A stretch of DNA of 64,000 nucleotides, from assembly GCA_037903475.1 (NCBI GenBank), contig JBAJFG010000604.1:434001-498000 (forward strand), in the 5' to 3' direction. Origin of the DNA: Ancylostoma caninum. Lineage: Eukaryota; Nematoda; Chromadorea; Rhabditida; Ancylostomatidae. The translations under genes and the position numbers were made by a program. The notes below the pieces were generated by a model that made no database searches, was not told the origin of the DNA, and worked only from the letters and a program-made list of their open reading frames with translations. Positions within the stretch are counted from its first letter, which is position 1. Every line of letters starts with the position of its first letter. Shown here piece by piece: positions 10,871 to 21,754 of this stretch.

Positions 10871-13015
10871 GAGTTTACCTAGCCCGGAGGTAACGTGGCA
10901 CACGGGTCCGAGTCAGAGCGCCGCGAAGCGGCGCTCTGGCTCGGGGTAGTTTTTTTTTCAGAGTTTACCTAGCCCGGAGGTAACGTGGCACACGGGTCCG
11001 AGTCAGAGCGCCGCGAAGCGGCGCTCTGGCTCGGGGTAGTTTTTTTTTCAGAGTTTACCTAGCCCGGAGGTAACGTGGCACACGGGTCCGAGTCAGAGCG
11101 CCGCGACGCGGCGCTCTGGCTCGGGGTAGTTTTTTTTTTCAGAGTTTACCTAGCCCGGAGGTAACGTGGCACACGGGTCCGAGTCAGAGCGCCGCGAAGC
11201 GGCGCTCTGGCTCGGGGTAGTTTTTTTTTTTCAGAGTTTACCTAGCCCCGGAGTTTACCTAGCCGTAACGCGGCACGGGTCCGAGTCAGAGCGCCGCGAA
11301 GCGGCGCTCTGGCTCAGGATGTTTTTTCAGAGTTTACCTAGCCCGGAGGTAACCTAGCAGCACGGGTCCGAGTCAGAGCGCCGCGAAGCGGCGCTCTGGC
11401 TCAGGGTAGTTTTTTTTTCAGAGTTTACCTAGCCCGGAGGTAACGTGGCACACGGGTCCGAGTCAGAGCGCCGCGAAGCGGCGCTCTGGCTGCGGGGTAG
11501 TTTTTTTTTCAGAGTTTACCTAGCCCGGAGGTAACGTGGCACACGGGTCCGAGTCAGGGGACAAGGCCGAGGGGGCGCTAGTTTACCTAGCCCGGAGGTA
11601 ACGTGGCACACGGGTCCGAGTCAGAGCGCCGCGAAGCGGCGCTCTGGCTCGGGGTACTTTTTTTTCAGAGTTTACCTAGCCCGGAGGTAACGTGGCACAC
11701 GGGTCCGAGTCAGAGCGCCGCGAAGCGGCGCTCTGGCTCGGGGTACTTTTTTTTCAGAGTTTACCTAGCCCGGAGGTAACGTGGCACACGGGTCCGAGTC
11801 AGAGCGCCGCGAAGCGGCGCTCTGGCTCGGGGTACTTTTTTTTCAGAGTTTACCTAGCCCGGAGGTAACGTGGCACACGGGTCCGAGTCAGAGCGCCGCG
11901 AAGCGGCGCTCTGGCTCGGGGTAGTTTTTTTTTTCAGAGTTTACCTAGCCCTGAGGTAACGTGGCACACGGGTCCGAGTCAGAGCGCCGCGAAGCGGCGC
12001 TCTGGCTCGGGGTAGTTTTTTTTCAGAGTTTACCTAGCCCTGAGGTAACGTGGCACACGGGTCCGAGTCAGAGCGCCGCGAAGCGGCGCTCTGGCTCGGG
12101 GTAGTTTTTTTTCAGAGTTTACCTAGCCCTGAGGTAACGTGGCACACGGGTCCGAGTCAGAGTCTGGCCGCGAAGCGGCGCTCTGGCTCGGGGTAGTTTT
12201 TTTTTTCAGAGTTTACCTAGCCCGGAGGTAACGTGGCACACGGGTCCGAGTCAGAGCGCCGCGAAGCGGCGCTCTGGCTCGGGGTGGTTTTTTTTTCAGA
12301 GTTTTTTTCCACCTACCTAGCCCGGAGGTAACGTGGCACACGGGTCCGAGTCAGAGCGCCGCGAAGCGGCGCTCTGGCTCGGGGTGGTTTTTTTTTCAGA
12401 GTTTACCTAGCCCGGAGGTAACGTGGCACACGGGTCCGAGTCAGAGCGCCGCGAAGCGGCACTCTGGCTCGGGGTGGTTTTTTTTTCAGAGTTTACCTAG
12501 CCCGGAGGTAACGTGGCACACGGGTCCGAGTCAGAGCGCCGCTTCGCGGCGCTCTGGCTCGGGGTGGTTTTTTTTTCAGAGTTTACCTAGCCCGGAGGTA
12601 ACGTGGCACACGGGTCCGAGTCAGAGCGCCGCTTCGCGGCGCTCTGGCTCGGGGGTAGTTTTTTTTTTCAGAGTTTACCTAGCCCGGAGGTAACGTGGCA
12701 CACGGGTCCGAGTCAGAGCGCCGCGAAGCAGCGCTCTGGCTCGGGGTAGTTTTTTTTCAGAGTTTACCTAGCCCGGAGGTAACGTGGCACACGGGTCCGA
12801 GTCAGAGCGCCGCTTCGCGGCGCTCTGGCTCGGGGTAGTTTTTTTTTTCAGAGTTTACCTAGCCCGGAGGTAACGTGGCACACGGGTCCGAGTCAGAGCG
12901 CCGCTTCGTGGCGCTCTGGCTCGGGGTAGTTTTTTTTTCAGAGTTTACCTAGCCCGGAGGTAACGTGGCACAAGGGTCCGAGTCAGAGCGCCGCTTCGCG
13001 GCGCTCTGGCTCGGT
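10871..13015 (+). repeat. Tandem satellite: 24 units of about 90 bp, each a strong hairpin plus T run
   Basis: Units start at 10871, 10961, 11051, 11142, 11234, 11330, 11421, 11512, 11581, 11668, 11757, 11846, 11937, 12026, 12115, 12209, 12299, 12399, 12489, 12579, 12671, 12760, 12851 and 12941. Each begins GAGTTTACCTAGCCCGGAGG and carries a 37-nt hairpin with a 17-bp stem (one T-G mismatch) and a GAA loop, for example 10908-10944. It ends GGGGTAG followed by 8 to 11 Ts. The hairpin core contains GCGAAGC, known from DNA studies as an exceptionally stable mini-hairpin. Units are nearly identical, so the array is young or homogenised. A diverged single unit lies at 57891-57965. No protein is likely. 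Confidence 0.95.
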
Positions 13016-14099
13016 CTGCGAAATAAACGCAATGTCGCGTCGGAAGCGCCGGCTTGTCATAACTCTTTTCATTGTGATCCATTCCAGACGAAAATCACAT
13101 ATTCAGAACATATTCAGAATCAGCGTCTTATATCTATCGAACGCCTGTTTTAAAATTCAAAATCTTGAAATTTTTGCAACTTTGGTGCAAAACACGCCAG
13201 GCTGGCATTAGTGACAACCCGGTCTGCGTCGAGTCTCACCTAATTGTATCCTGAGGTACTATAGACTCAACGCAATCCCAGGAATTCCTGAAAAACTGGA
13301 GGTTTAAGAATAGGGGCAACTTTTAATCACAAGTACGATATAGATTTCAGACGACTTTTTCTTCAAATCTACATTCCACAAACTTCAATTTTGAAATTCG
13401 AAATTTTGAAATTTTCAGTATAAGATTAAAGGCAGGCGTTTCCACAACTAAATTTCTGGAGTTGTAAAGTAGTCTCCACCACAAATCCCATTTTTATGAA
13501 ACCTTCTCATTTTAAAACTTAAATTAAAAAAGCATGGTTTGGCAAGTTATAAAAATTTCATTTCAAGACTTCAATTGTCTGTAATTCCAGTTGATTTTCA
13601 GAGGGTGTGCATTTTTTCCATGTTTCATATTGCTACGAAGTGTTTATGTTTTCTTTTGAAATTTTGTGAACTGCTCATAGTTTGAATATTAAATTCAAAA
13701 ATTCCCTGTTTCACATAATAGGAATCTCCACATTGTTAACCACTTGCGTTTTGCATTGCATGTGAGGGCATTGCTGCTTCACAGGCGGGATGATCTGCTT
13801 TCGTAGTCCCATTTTCTTTCGTTTTCCCGCCGAAAGAAAAATGAGCCAGAAATTCGAATTTTACATGATGGATGTGCTTTGAAATTTAAAGAGTTGATTC
13901 CAATCATAGGAATTGGACGTCTTTATCCGTTTCTACAACTTCTCTTGATTTTCCCTTCAAATCGCCTCCATTCACTGCCACCCCCATAATCCCCAGATCC
14001 TCGCTAGCGCGGCCCCAGTGTTAGCGCTGTGTATCCTAGAGGCACGCGCCGCATTATCGATTGTGGAAAAGATCCAACGACATTGAAGTTCAATTCCAC
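13016..14099. other. AT-rich spacer, no gene recognised
   Basis: Contains self-complementary AT strings (TTTTGAAATTCGAAATTTTG near 13392) but no domain or TIR. Short open frames at the left edge run out of the satellite and are not genes. Confidence 0.4.
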
Positions 14100-14605
14100 A
14101 ATGTATACGTATTGATAAGTAAACACACGTTGTGTAGAAAATGAATCTAAGAAATTATTCTCGTTAAAAACCGATATTTGTACAATTAATTGGATTTTAT
14201 AGAATTTTATTCATTTATGTTTTTGCTTTTCTCTTCAAATGCCTTGATAATCGATTCAAAAATGAGCCTATCTGATTTTTAGTGGATAACGAATTATCTT
14301 TTTCCCTTCTTTTCTCTTCACAATCTTTCTTGGTTTTCCTCTTTTTCTGTAGATAAAGAGCATTTGAACGAAAATAAGTGAAGCCACTGTTTTTTACTGA
14401 AAAATTCGAGTTGAACTCATGGGGATATGAGAGTCAAATAGGCCTAATTTCTTTATCAATTATCAAAACATTTAGAGAGAAATGCAAAAAACAGTGAATA
14501 AAATTTCACAAAATTCAATCAGTTGTATAAATATTGATTTTTAACGAGAATAATTTCTTAGATTCATCTACACAACGTGTGTTTACTGATCAATACGTAT
14601 ACATT
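14100..14605. mobile_element. MITE with about 85-bp terminal inverted repeats
   Basis: The left arm (14100-14185) and right arm (14523-14605) are inverse complements with only a few differences. Shared blocks include GTATACGTATTGAT, AGTAAACACACGTTGTGTAG, GAATCTAAGAAATTATTCTC and GTTAAAAA. The interior (about 337 bp) is AT-rich with no coding frame. The extreme ends read AATGTATAC / GTATACATT. I cannot define a TSD with certainty. Superfamily unknown; the long arms suggest a hAT, MULE or Tc-type MITE. Confidence 0.85.
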
Positions 14606-16307
14606 CTCAGGCAATAAAACCGGGTGACCCGCGAGCAATTTACACGGTGACCCCCCACGTTATCCTCGGATCATCCGATAAATTTCTCTCGGGTCTCCTG
14701 GTGTGCATTTATGGCTGCTGTGCTTCAGAAGCTCTCTAGAGTGCGTGTTTTTTCCTTAAAACCACAACGGCAAAAATGATTGTGACCACCGCTTTCGTAA
14801 AACTTCCGATATGTCTTCGTCGTCACTATCCTTCCTCTCATAACCTATCAACTTGCTCCTGTAGTGTGTACCCCTCCGCAGTGCTTCGTATTTCAGTCGG
14901 GTTTGTATCCTCCTGTTAGCACAAGCAAAATCCATTTTTGACGAAAAACTACCTATTTTTCGTGATTATAAGAACTGTCTTGATGTTGTTCTCATTTGAA
15001 GTAGTAGATGAGCGGAACTGATATGACCGACAACAGTTGCGCAGTCACAGTAGGATTGTTTTTGTGAGGAAAAATTTTTATATCACTCGCGCACGGTTCA
15101 CTCAATTGTTTCATACAAGCACCTAAGGACGATCATGAACAAATAGATGACAAAACTTGGGAAAAGTTCGGCCAAAAGCTGATTTTGTGGGTTCGATTGG
15201 ACATCTAACAAACTTTCCTCGGGTCATCCGATAACGAAGGAAAAGGAGGAAAAAAGGAAAAGGAAAAATTGAGGGAAAATTTAAGGAAAAACTCCCAACT
15301 TTTTGAGCGAATGTCGCATTTTCGACTTATCAAACACCAAAAATAGTGTCTAACTACGCCTTCGAATCGATAGAAACCCGAGAGCCAGTCGAGAATTAAT
15401 CATCATTGGAAATAAGGGCAAATAGTAAGGTGCACAACCATAAACCTAGAATAAGCTTAGAACGAAATTAGTAAGTTTTTCGATGGAAGCATAATTGAAA
15501 GAGTTTACTATTTAAAGTGTTATACTTTCGAAGAAGATTCATTGCACAATCAAAATGATTCTAGAGGTTATGTCTTTATAGCGCTATTATAATTCAAACA
15601 ACTTTCTGAGGATGTTCGCGTAAGCACAAAAAGAAGGGCTCCCGGAAAAAGAATGTTTAAAACGATCGTTTAAAACGTGTAAAGATATGGCTGAAATAGC
15701 ATTAGGTCAAGGTTTCCATGTAACCCGAGAGTGAAGGAAACATAGCGTTATTCTGGCCTACAGCCATTATTCCATTATTTATAGGGTGTAGTCAGTTACT
15801 ATGGCAACAGCACAAGTTCAATATTGGTTGAACACAAAAAAATTGATGTGATGGTAGGTGCGGAAGAGTGGAGATGCGGTGGCTTTTTGTGCTTATTCCT
15901 TAATAAAGAGATGAAGTTGCAAAACAAAAGTAGAATGACGATTTTACTTGGCAGTGTAGCCAAAAGCACTTGGGAGGGAATTGGCAGCCAGACAACAGCG
16001 CTGTTGACTGGATTCCAAATCAGCTGGAGGCTATGAGAAAATGGCAGTACATACTGGGCGTACATCGATCGCGTGGCTAAGTCACACATTCAAAAAGCAA
16101 TGAAAAGACATGGATTACTCTAGGCGTGAGTCAAAAAGTGGAAAAAAAAACACAAACAAGGCTTGATACACGCCAGAAAAAAATGCTTGGCAAAATGGAG
16201 AAGTGTTGGTGCATTCAAGAATATATTGAGAAAATGAACAAACAAATAAAAAAAAGATAAAAGCTGCAGGATGAGAATTAAATGAGCCCAGTTTAAAAGA
16301 ATAAGCC
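14606..16307. other. Unassigned, with a repeated 17-bp motif
   Basis: CTCGGATCATCCGATAA (14665) recurs with one change at 15218, in the same orientation 553 bp away. A homopurine run lies at 15235-15292. 16130-16262 is A-rich. No domain recognised. Confidence 0.35.
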
Positions 16308-16553
16308 GTGGGGCCGTTAGCACAACTATCAATCGAAGAGGACAGCTCTCGAATCGAGCTGAAGCAACAACACGTGAAAGTGCAGATTCCGGATGCTATC
16401 CAAATCGCAGGCAATAGGGTGTGTATCATGGCGAGGGAAAATGGGGCTTACCAGGCCACTGTGATTGGTGCAATCAATCAAGCAGCCAATCGTGGTGGGC
16501 TCATACTCGCTCCAGGCAATGCGGCCTGTGTGACCTTTACGTGTATCCAATAG
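16308..16553 (+). CDS. Possible exon, unknown protein
   Basis: An open segment ending in TAG. The C-terminal two thirds reads like protein rather than random translation (VQIPDAIQIAGNRVCIMARE, then YQATVIGAINQAANRGGLIL). GC content is higher than in neighbouring DNA. I do not recognise a family. No clear acceptor precedes it. The minus strand is also open over much of the same span, which lowers confidence. It could be a retroelement remnant. Confidence 0.22.
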   Translation: MGPLAQLSIEEDSSRIELKQQHVKVQIPDAIQIAGNRVCIMARENGAYQATVIGAINQAANRGGLILAPGNAACVTFTCIQ

Positions 16554-16559
16554 CTAGAA

Positions 16560-18485
16560 TGCTCTGGTTTTAATCAGAAGATGCTTCAGCAGGTGGGGAT
16601 TTGAATATCAAAAGAAGATGTAAAATTCTAGCAGGGAATGCTAGATCAGATGATGTGCACGTAGAAACAGCGATACAGCTCAACCCTGAAAGCATTCCTG
16701 GAGGTTCAGTTTTCCGTTTAACATAGTGTTATACTTCGCACGCTAAAGCCTTTCTGGAAGGTCACTGCATCTATAGTGTAAAAACTGTAGATAGTCATTG
16801 CTCCAGAATTTGGAAGAGCTCCGCATAGAAATTTATGTACGCGAAGCAATGATGATAACAATGACAATGATACGTATTCGACATATGTAAAGCTCTTAGC
16901 TATGGTACGATTACGGTATTGGTCAGATTATGGACTACCATAATATTTAGGTTAAACCGACTTCCAGGTATCTATTTACTGCAAAAATGCGCGAAAACGC
17001 AAACAGGAATTGTAGGAAGCTCAAATTTTTCATGCCCTGATTTCCTTTTCCAAGCCTGTTTTCCCCATATTTCTGTTACGCAGGGAGAATTCCGGAGTTC
17101 TGCTTGACACCAATTGTCTTCCTTTTGGACTACCTAGAAGGGTTACCGCGTGAATAAGCAGCTGTCTATCCTTCATCACCCGAAGGTACATTTTCGCACT
17201 ACAAAATTCTATGTACTTCCTCATTACTCATTACGTATGTAAATAGTGCAAAAAATCATCAAACCCCAGGTACAAACGACACTTTTGTTGTTTGCTATCG
17301 AGAATCTCTATGACAGCTCCGTTCTCCATTAAAAAAAATGATCCCTTAAGCCACACCTGGCATTTCTGCACGTCAATTATCCTAATTACGAGTTGCCGAT
17401 AAAGAACATAGATGAGATGCTGGGTTTCGCCATAGATGAGATGCTGGGTTTCGCCTTTCCTTTCTTGGAAGTGTGAAGAAGAGTGTTCCTAGTGAAGAAT
17501 GAGAGCGAAAGACAGAATAGAGAATGAAAACAGTGAAATGGAAAGTAAGGAAGTGAATATACGCACAAATTGTGTAATAAAACGTTTTTATGAGAAAAAG
17601 TACACAACACCTCATCGTTTTACGATGAACAGCTTATTTGGATATTCTTCATTATTTGAGGGTGGCCGATGCGAAACACGAGACCTGTGACATACTCAGA
17701 CGTTTATTGGTAATAACAACCAATAACGAGCTACATACATTTTAACGACATTTATATTATTATGCAAAAAGGCATGCATGACGCATAGTTGACGGTATGA
17801 ATACCGAGAGAAAATTACCGCATCTCACAGTCACTTTCTGCCTTGTTCGTGGGCTGAATTTTGTCCAGCGCTGCCAAATCTGCGCTTCAAGATTTGTTAT
17901 ATGTGGGAATTCCGCGAAAATCATCCTAAATTAGTTACACAACCATATTTGCTAAAATCCGCTAAAATTTACTTGGATCCAGATTGGTTTCAGCAAATAT
18001 GGTTGAGCAGAATGAATCTTGAAGGCCAAATTTGGCTGCAGTGGATAAGAAAGAATTCAGGCTTTTTTGGTTCTAGTGGTTCTAGAGGTCTGTTGGTTAA
18101 GCAGGAAAAAGCCGGAGGGAGTGGCTTCTACGTAACAACTTACTGCCATAGCTTAGCCATTTGTCTTCAATTTCAGAAAGTGCTCTTGGTGGTACAGCAG
18201 TAAGCAATTTCGCTTCATGTAAAAACATGCGAAACGACCGGAAATGATTAAGTACAGTGGCTACCACATGCCATACTTTAGCATGTCACATTCTTCGTAG
18301 TTGCGATGTCCGAAAATACAAAGTTCACATCTCAGGTGTGAATACCACGACGAAATTCAAATATATAAAGACTCGGACCGCACCACTGACTGTGAACATT
18401 TTCACTTTCTATCAAGTTACTCATCCACTGTTGTGTCTGTTTAAGCTTTCGCCATATGGTTGAATCAATATTTTAATCATTACTC
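16560..18485. other. Unassigned, with a 24-bp tandem duplication and a short inverted repeat
   Basis: The string starting CATAGATGAGATGCTGGG is present twice in tandem at 17407-17454. AACCATATTTGCT near 17940 is matched by AGCAAATATGGTT near 17993. 17901-18203 is open but spans that inverted repeat and has no domain. Confidence 0.35.
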
Positions 18486-19202
18486 TAGCTTCCAGTAGGT
18501 CTTTGCGTACATGAGTGCATTGTTTGAGACAGTCTGCTCACAAAGACTACTGTTTGGCTATCAATGCCTCCTTCACTACTTGACTGCTTGGTTGTTCGGC
18601 TTAATTTGACTAGGTTGCTTTTTGACACTTCATTTCCATCTTTTCCACAGTAAGGCTGCAACTTACTGGAGGGTGAGAACCGACAAGCGCCCACCTAGGC
18701 TTGCGCCTGGGGTTCGAACCAGGGCAAAGAGTCGTCTCTGCAACTGACCCAGAGCTAGGATTCATGAAACAATGATTTCACGTAATTATGCATTGATGAA
18801 TTCTTGCCCAGAATGGGATTCCGGATTCCACATGCGTACTTGTGTCGGGGTTATCTCAAAGGTCTGTGCCCTCCTCATAGAAGCTTCAATTTGACAGATT
18901 GGATGCATAAACAGCTTCGTTACTGGGGCAAACCTCTCTACACAGTAGGTGCTCTGATGGGTCATATCTCGTTTTATTCTAGCAGCACGATATCGAAACT
19001 CTAGCGGAAGGCCCCGATTAGACCCGTCTGTTTCCTTCCAGGCTTGTTAAGAGGATGGTTTGACAGAAGTTTATTCGTTTTAGCTTCTTTTTTCAACAGT
19101 TTTGTAGCTTACCACACCTGGTCAATACGTCATTGCATGAATGGCACACCTGTACGGTGCAAATAAATAAATAGTAAATAAATAGATAAATAAATAAATA
19201 AG
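18486..19202 (+). repeat. Probable retroelement 3' end with AATAAATA tail
   Basis: The right end reads GGCACACCTGTACGGTGC followed by AATAAATAAATAG-type repeats (to 19202), the layout shared by other tails here. The upstream body (18486-19060) was not recognised as RT. Only the tail (about 19130-19202) is well supported. Confidence 0.4.
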
Positions 19203-21472
19203 TTGGTAACGTGCTCTTTATTTGCACTGCTCAGCTCCATGGGAAATTAAAATATATGCTTAAAAAAGTATTATTGCACTGGAAACTCTGAATTCCCTAC
19301 TTTTGTTTGATTATCTCCTCATATCATCTGACCAGAGATGTGCAAAACAGATATGTGACCAGCTTTATGTATAAGACGCTTGGATATTGGTAAGAAGCAT
19401 TTTTCAGGTAAATGTATGCGTTGACACCTGACGAGGTGAATAATGAGTCTAATTGGCAGAAAAGAACAGAAAAACAGAAAAGAACGTGCGAGAAGCGCTT
19501 TAAATTCATATAAAATAGCTCATTGGCAATACATTCATTTATAAGGAGTCAAGCAGTCAAAGAATGAGGATTTTGGACATTTGTCAAACTTCATTTATTT
19601 ATTCACTTTTTTATTTACTGCACGCAAGTTGCGCTACTTTGAGAAGGTGACAACTGATAGAGCATCTCCAGGAACTAGGAACCCATCGTAATCGGTAAGA
19701 AAAGCACTCATTTTTTGAAGTGGTATCTCATTAGCCCCCTTAGAAACTCAAATCTAACATCAAAGCATCCTTGCAAGAGTCAAACCGCTTGAGCAAAACA
19801 TTGAGGGGGCACTGTGCCAACACTAGTGAAGGGCTGGAATATTTACGAGGTGTTCCTCAAGTTCAAACAAATATGACAAATAATTCCTGACGAGAGGCTG
19901 ATACCGACTTCTGCATGACGTCATAGAGGTAAATGCCTGGATAACACCCCCAGTGCAATGATGCTGTCATTAACGGGAATAGGAATTTAAATTTAAATCC
20001 TTGAAATCCTAGGTAAAAACGCGCTGATTCCAAGAGCTAATTAGTGCAGAAGTTATTCAGCCTGGACAGACGCGTTGGGTATGGGGCCGTAATGAAGTAG
20101 ATATTCAAAGAGAAGAATCTGCTCGCGGAAGTAGACATCAAAAAGCGCGCTTATTATCATCAGACTGCTGATCAAGCCCTAAAAAGGCTATAGATTAGGT
20201 CTCATTAGCTAGAGAGGACAGAGTATCCTTTGAACTATGGCTTTCAAAAAACCGTGCTCTGCACGAGTACGGAGGCCTTGATTGTGGCATTTGCATCTTT
20301 CAACCCTATGCAATACATGGTTTCTAGGTTTCCTGAGGAGAGTAAACATGTCCCAAATTTTGGAAACGGGAAACTGTTACTACACCTATTCCTGAACCTA
20401 AACTAATAAGTATCTTATTTCGATCACGCCACATGAATTACGCACACAGGGTGGAAATGACCAATCTGCGTAAGCAGGCGCGTCGTCACGCCATAAACAT
20501 GTACATATAAGGCAATTGGATTCGCAGCTACAATACAGGCTTCTCCGTAAAAGATTCATCGTTCACCTTGGCCGTTCCAGCCTTTGTAACCTCTGGCACT
20601 CGGTCCTAAAGACAAAGTCCAATCTAAGGGATCGTTTTCGGAATTTTTACATTAGCAGAACATGTGTAAGATGCAGTGAACAACGACAGGCTCAGAAATG
20701 TCATAAAGAGAGATGGAAACCCTATTTTCTAATTTTTTTTGTTGTTGAGAACGTTCGAAACTCTCGGCCTGTGTACAGACTCTCCTGCCACGCTTCTCTT
20801 CTTCTTCAACCCATTTTGTGCTATTCTATCTATTCAATCTACAGTGTGAACAAAAGCGTACATGTTCGACTCTACCGACTAGACCTGTAAATTTAGTGTT
20901 ATACTTCATGTGGCAGCTCAAAAACATAGAAAGCGTTTTAAAAAATTGTCTGCTAAGGCTTTGCAAAAAAAATTGAGCTTCTCATTAAAACAAATAACGG
21001 CGCATTCCCAACAAAATGACAATTACATACAGGATTTCGGGAATGTGTCAATGACGGGTACTAGTAGAAAACACTCGAGAACCAAAAGACAACGAGAAAC
21101 GTGGCCGAACAACGTGTTTATATGTACCTCTTCGAGATGTGGGTGGATCTCCGGCAATGTTAAGTGATAGGTGGATCAGCAGCGCGCAAGCACTTGAAAA
21201 TGATCAGTGCTCGGTGAGTGCGAAACTGTGAACGGTGGTGCGAAGCCAAACAGCGAGATGAGCAAATCGGATTAGTGCCTGGGGTTAGCTGGATGAGTCC
21301 GAGGAAAGTGCAAAGATGACGAATAGCAAGCAGCCGGACCGGAGTGTATGAATGACAGCAAATTGAAGCGGCCGACCGGCGGCACTTCCTCGCTTCTTCC
21401 GCTGAACGCTGGAGTATTGTGGAGAGTGGTGCAGAATAACATTAGCCGATTAGCACGGCACTGGATAGGACT
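19203..21472. other. Unassigned, with one reversed retroelement tail
   Basis: At 19591-19640 the minus strand reads GCGCAACTTGCGTGCAG followed by an AATAAATA-rich tail, one more member of the dispersed tail family. A 124-codon open frame at 20516-20890 has no recognisable domain. The purine-rich stretch 21168-21460 is compositionally distinct but unassigned. Confidence 0.35.
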
Positions 21473-21480
21473 GTATCAAT

Positions 21481-21746
21481 CAGTGGCGGACGCAGAAAGT
21501 GGGCGGGGAGGGGGGCGTGGGAAAAAAGTGGGGTCTCCGCCATTTTGGGGACCTAGACGGAAAATAAAATTAATAAAAATATTAACTATAATAATAACTA
21601 ATTATTAAAAATTATATTGAAAACAATATTAACAATAAACAAGTGAAAATAAACTAATACAAGATTTTTATATGTATCGCAAAGTAATTTCAAAAATTTG
21701 CCGAACCATTCTCGTAGGAAGGGGGCGCCCCCCCCGTTGCGTCCTG
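21481..21746 (+). mobile_element. hAT-type MITE with 8-bp target duplication
   Basis: The left end is CAGTGGCGGACGCAGAAAG. The right end GTTGCGTCCTG is its shortened inverse complement. Exact 8-bp direct repeats GTATCAAT flank it at 21473-21480 and 21747-21754. CAGTGG-type ends with 8-bp duplications are the hAT signature. The interior is about 266 bp with no transposase. Strong similarity to the reversed copy ending at 48913 (GCGTGGGAAAAA, then TTTTGGGGAC, then CGGAAAATAAA) and to the short copy at 59951-60086 establishes a family. Confidence 0.88.
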
Positions 21747-21754
21747 GTATCAAT

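Noticed and set aside
11166..11357. Open frames such as MAHGSESERREAALWL in the satellite
   Set aside because: Direct translation of satellite units; T runs and hairpins dominate, and frames break between units.
18661..18735. Possible tRNA because of GGGGTTCGAACCAGGG
   Set aside because: The would-be T arm has an 8-base loop and no acceptor, D or anticodon arm could be fitted on either strand.
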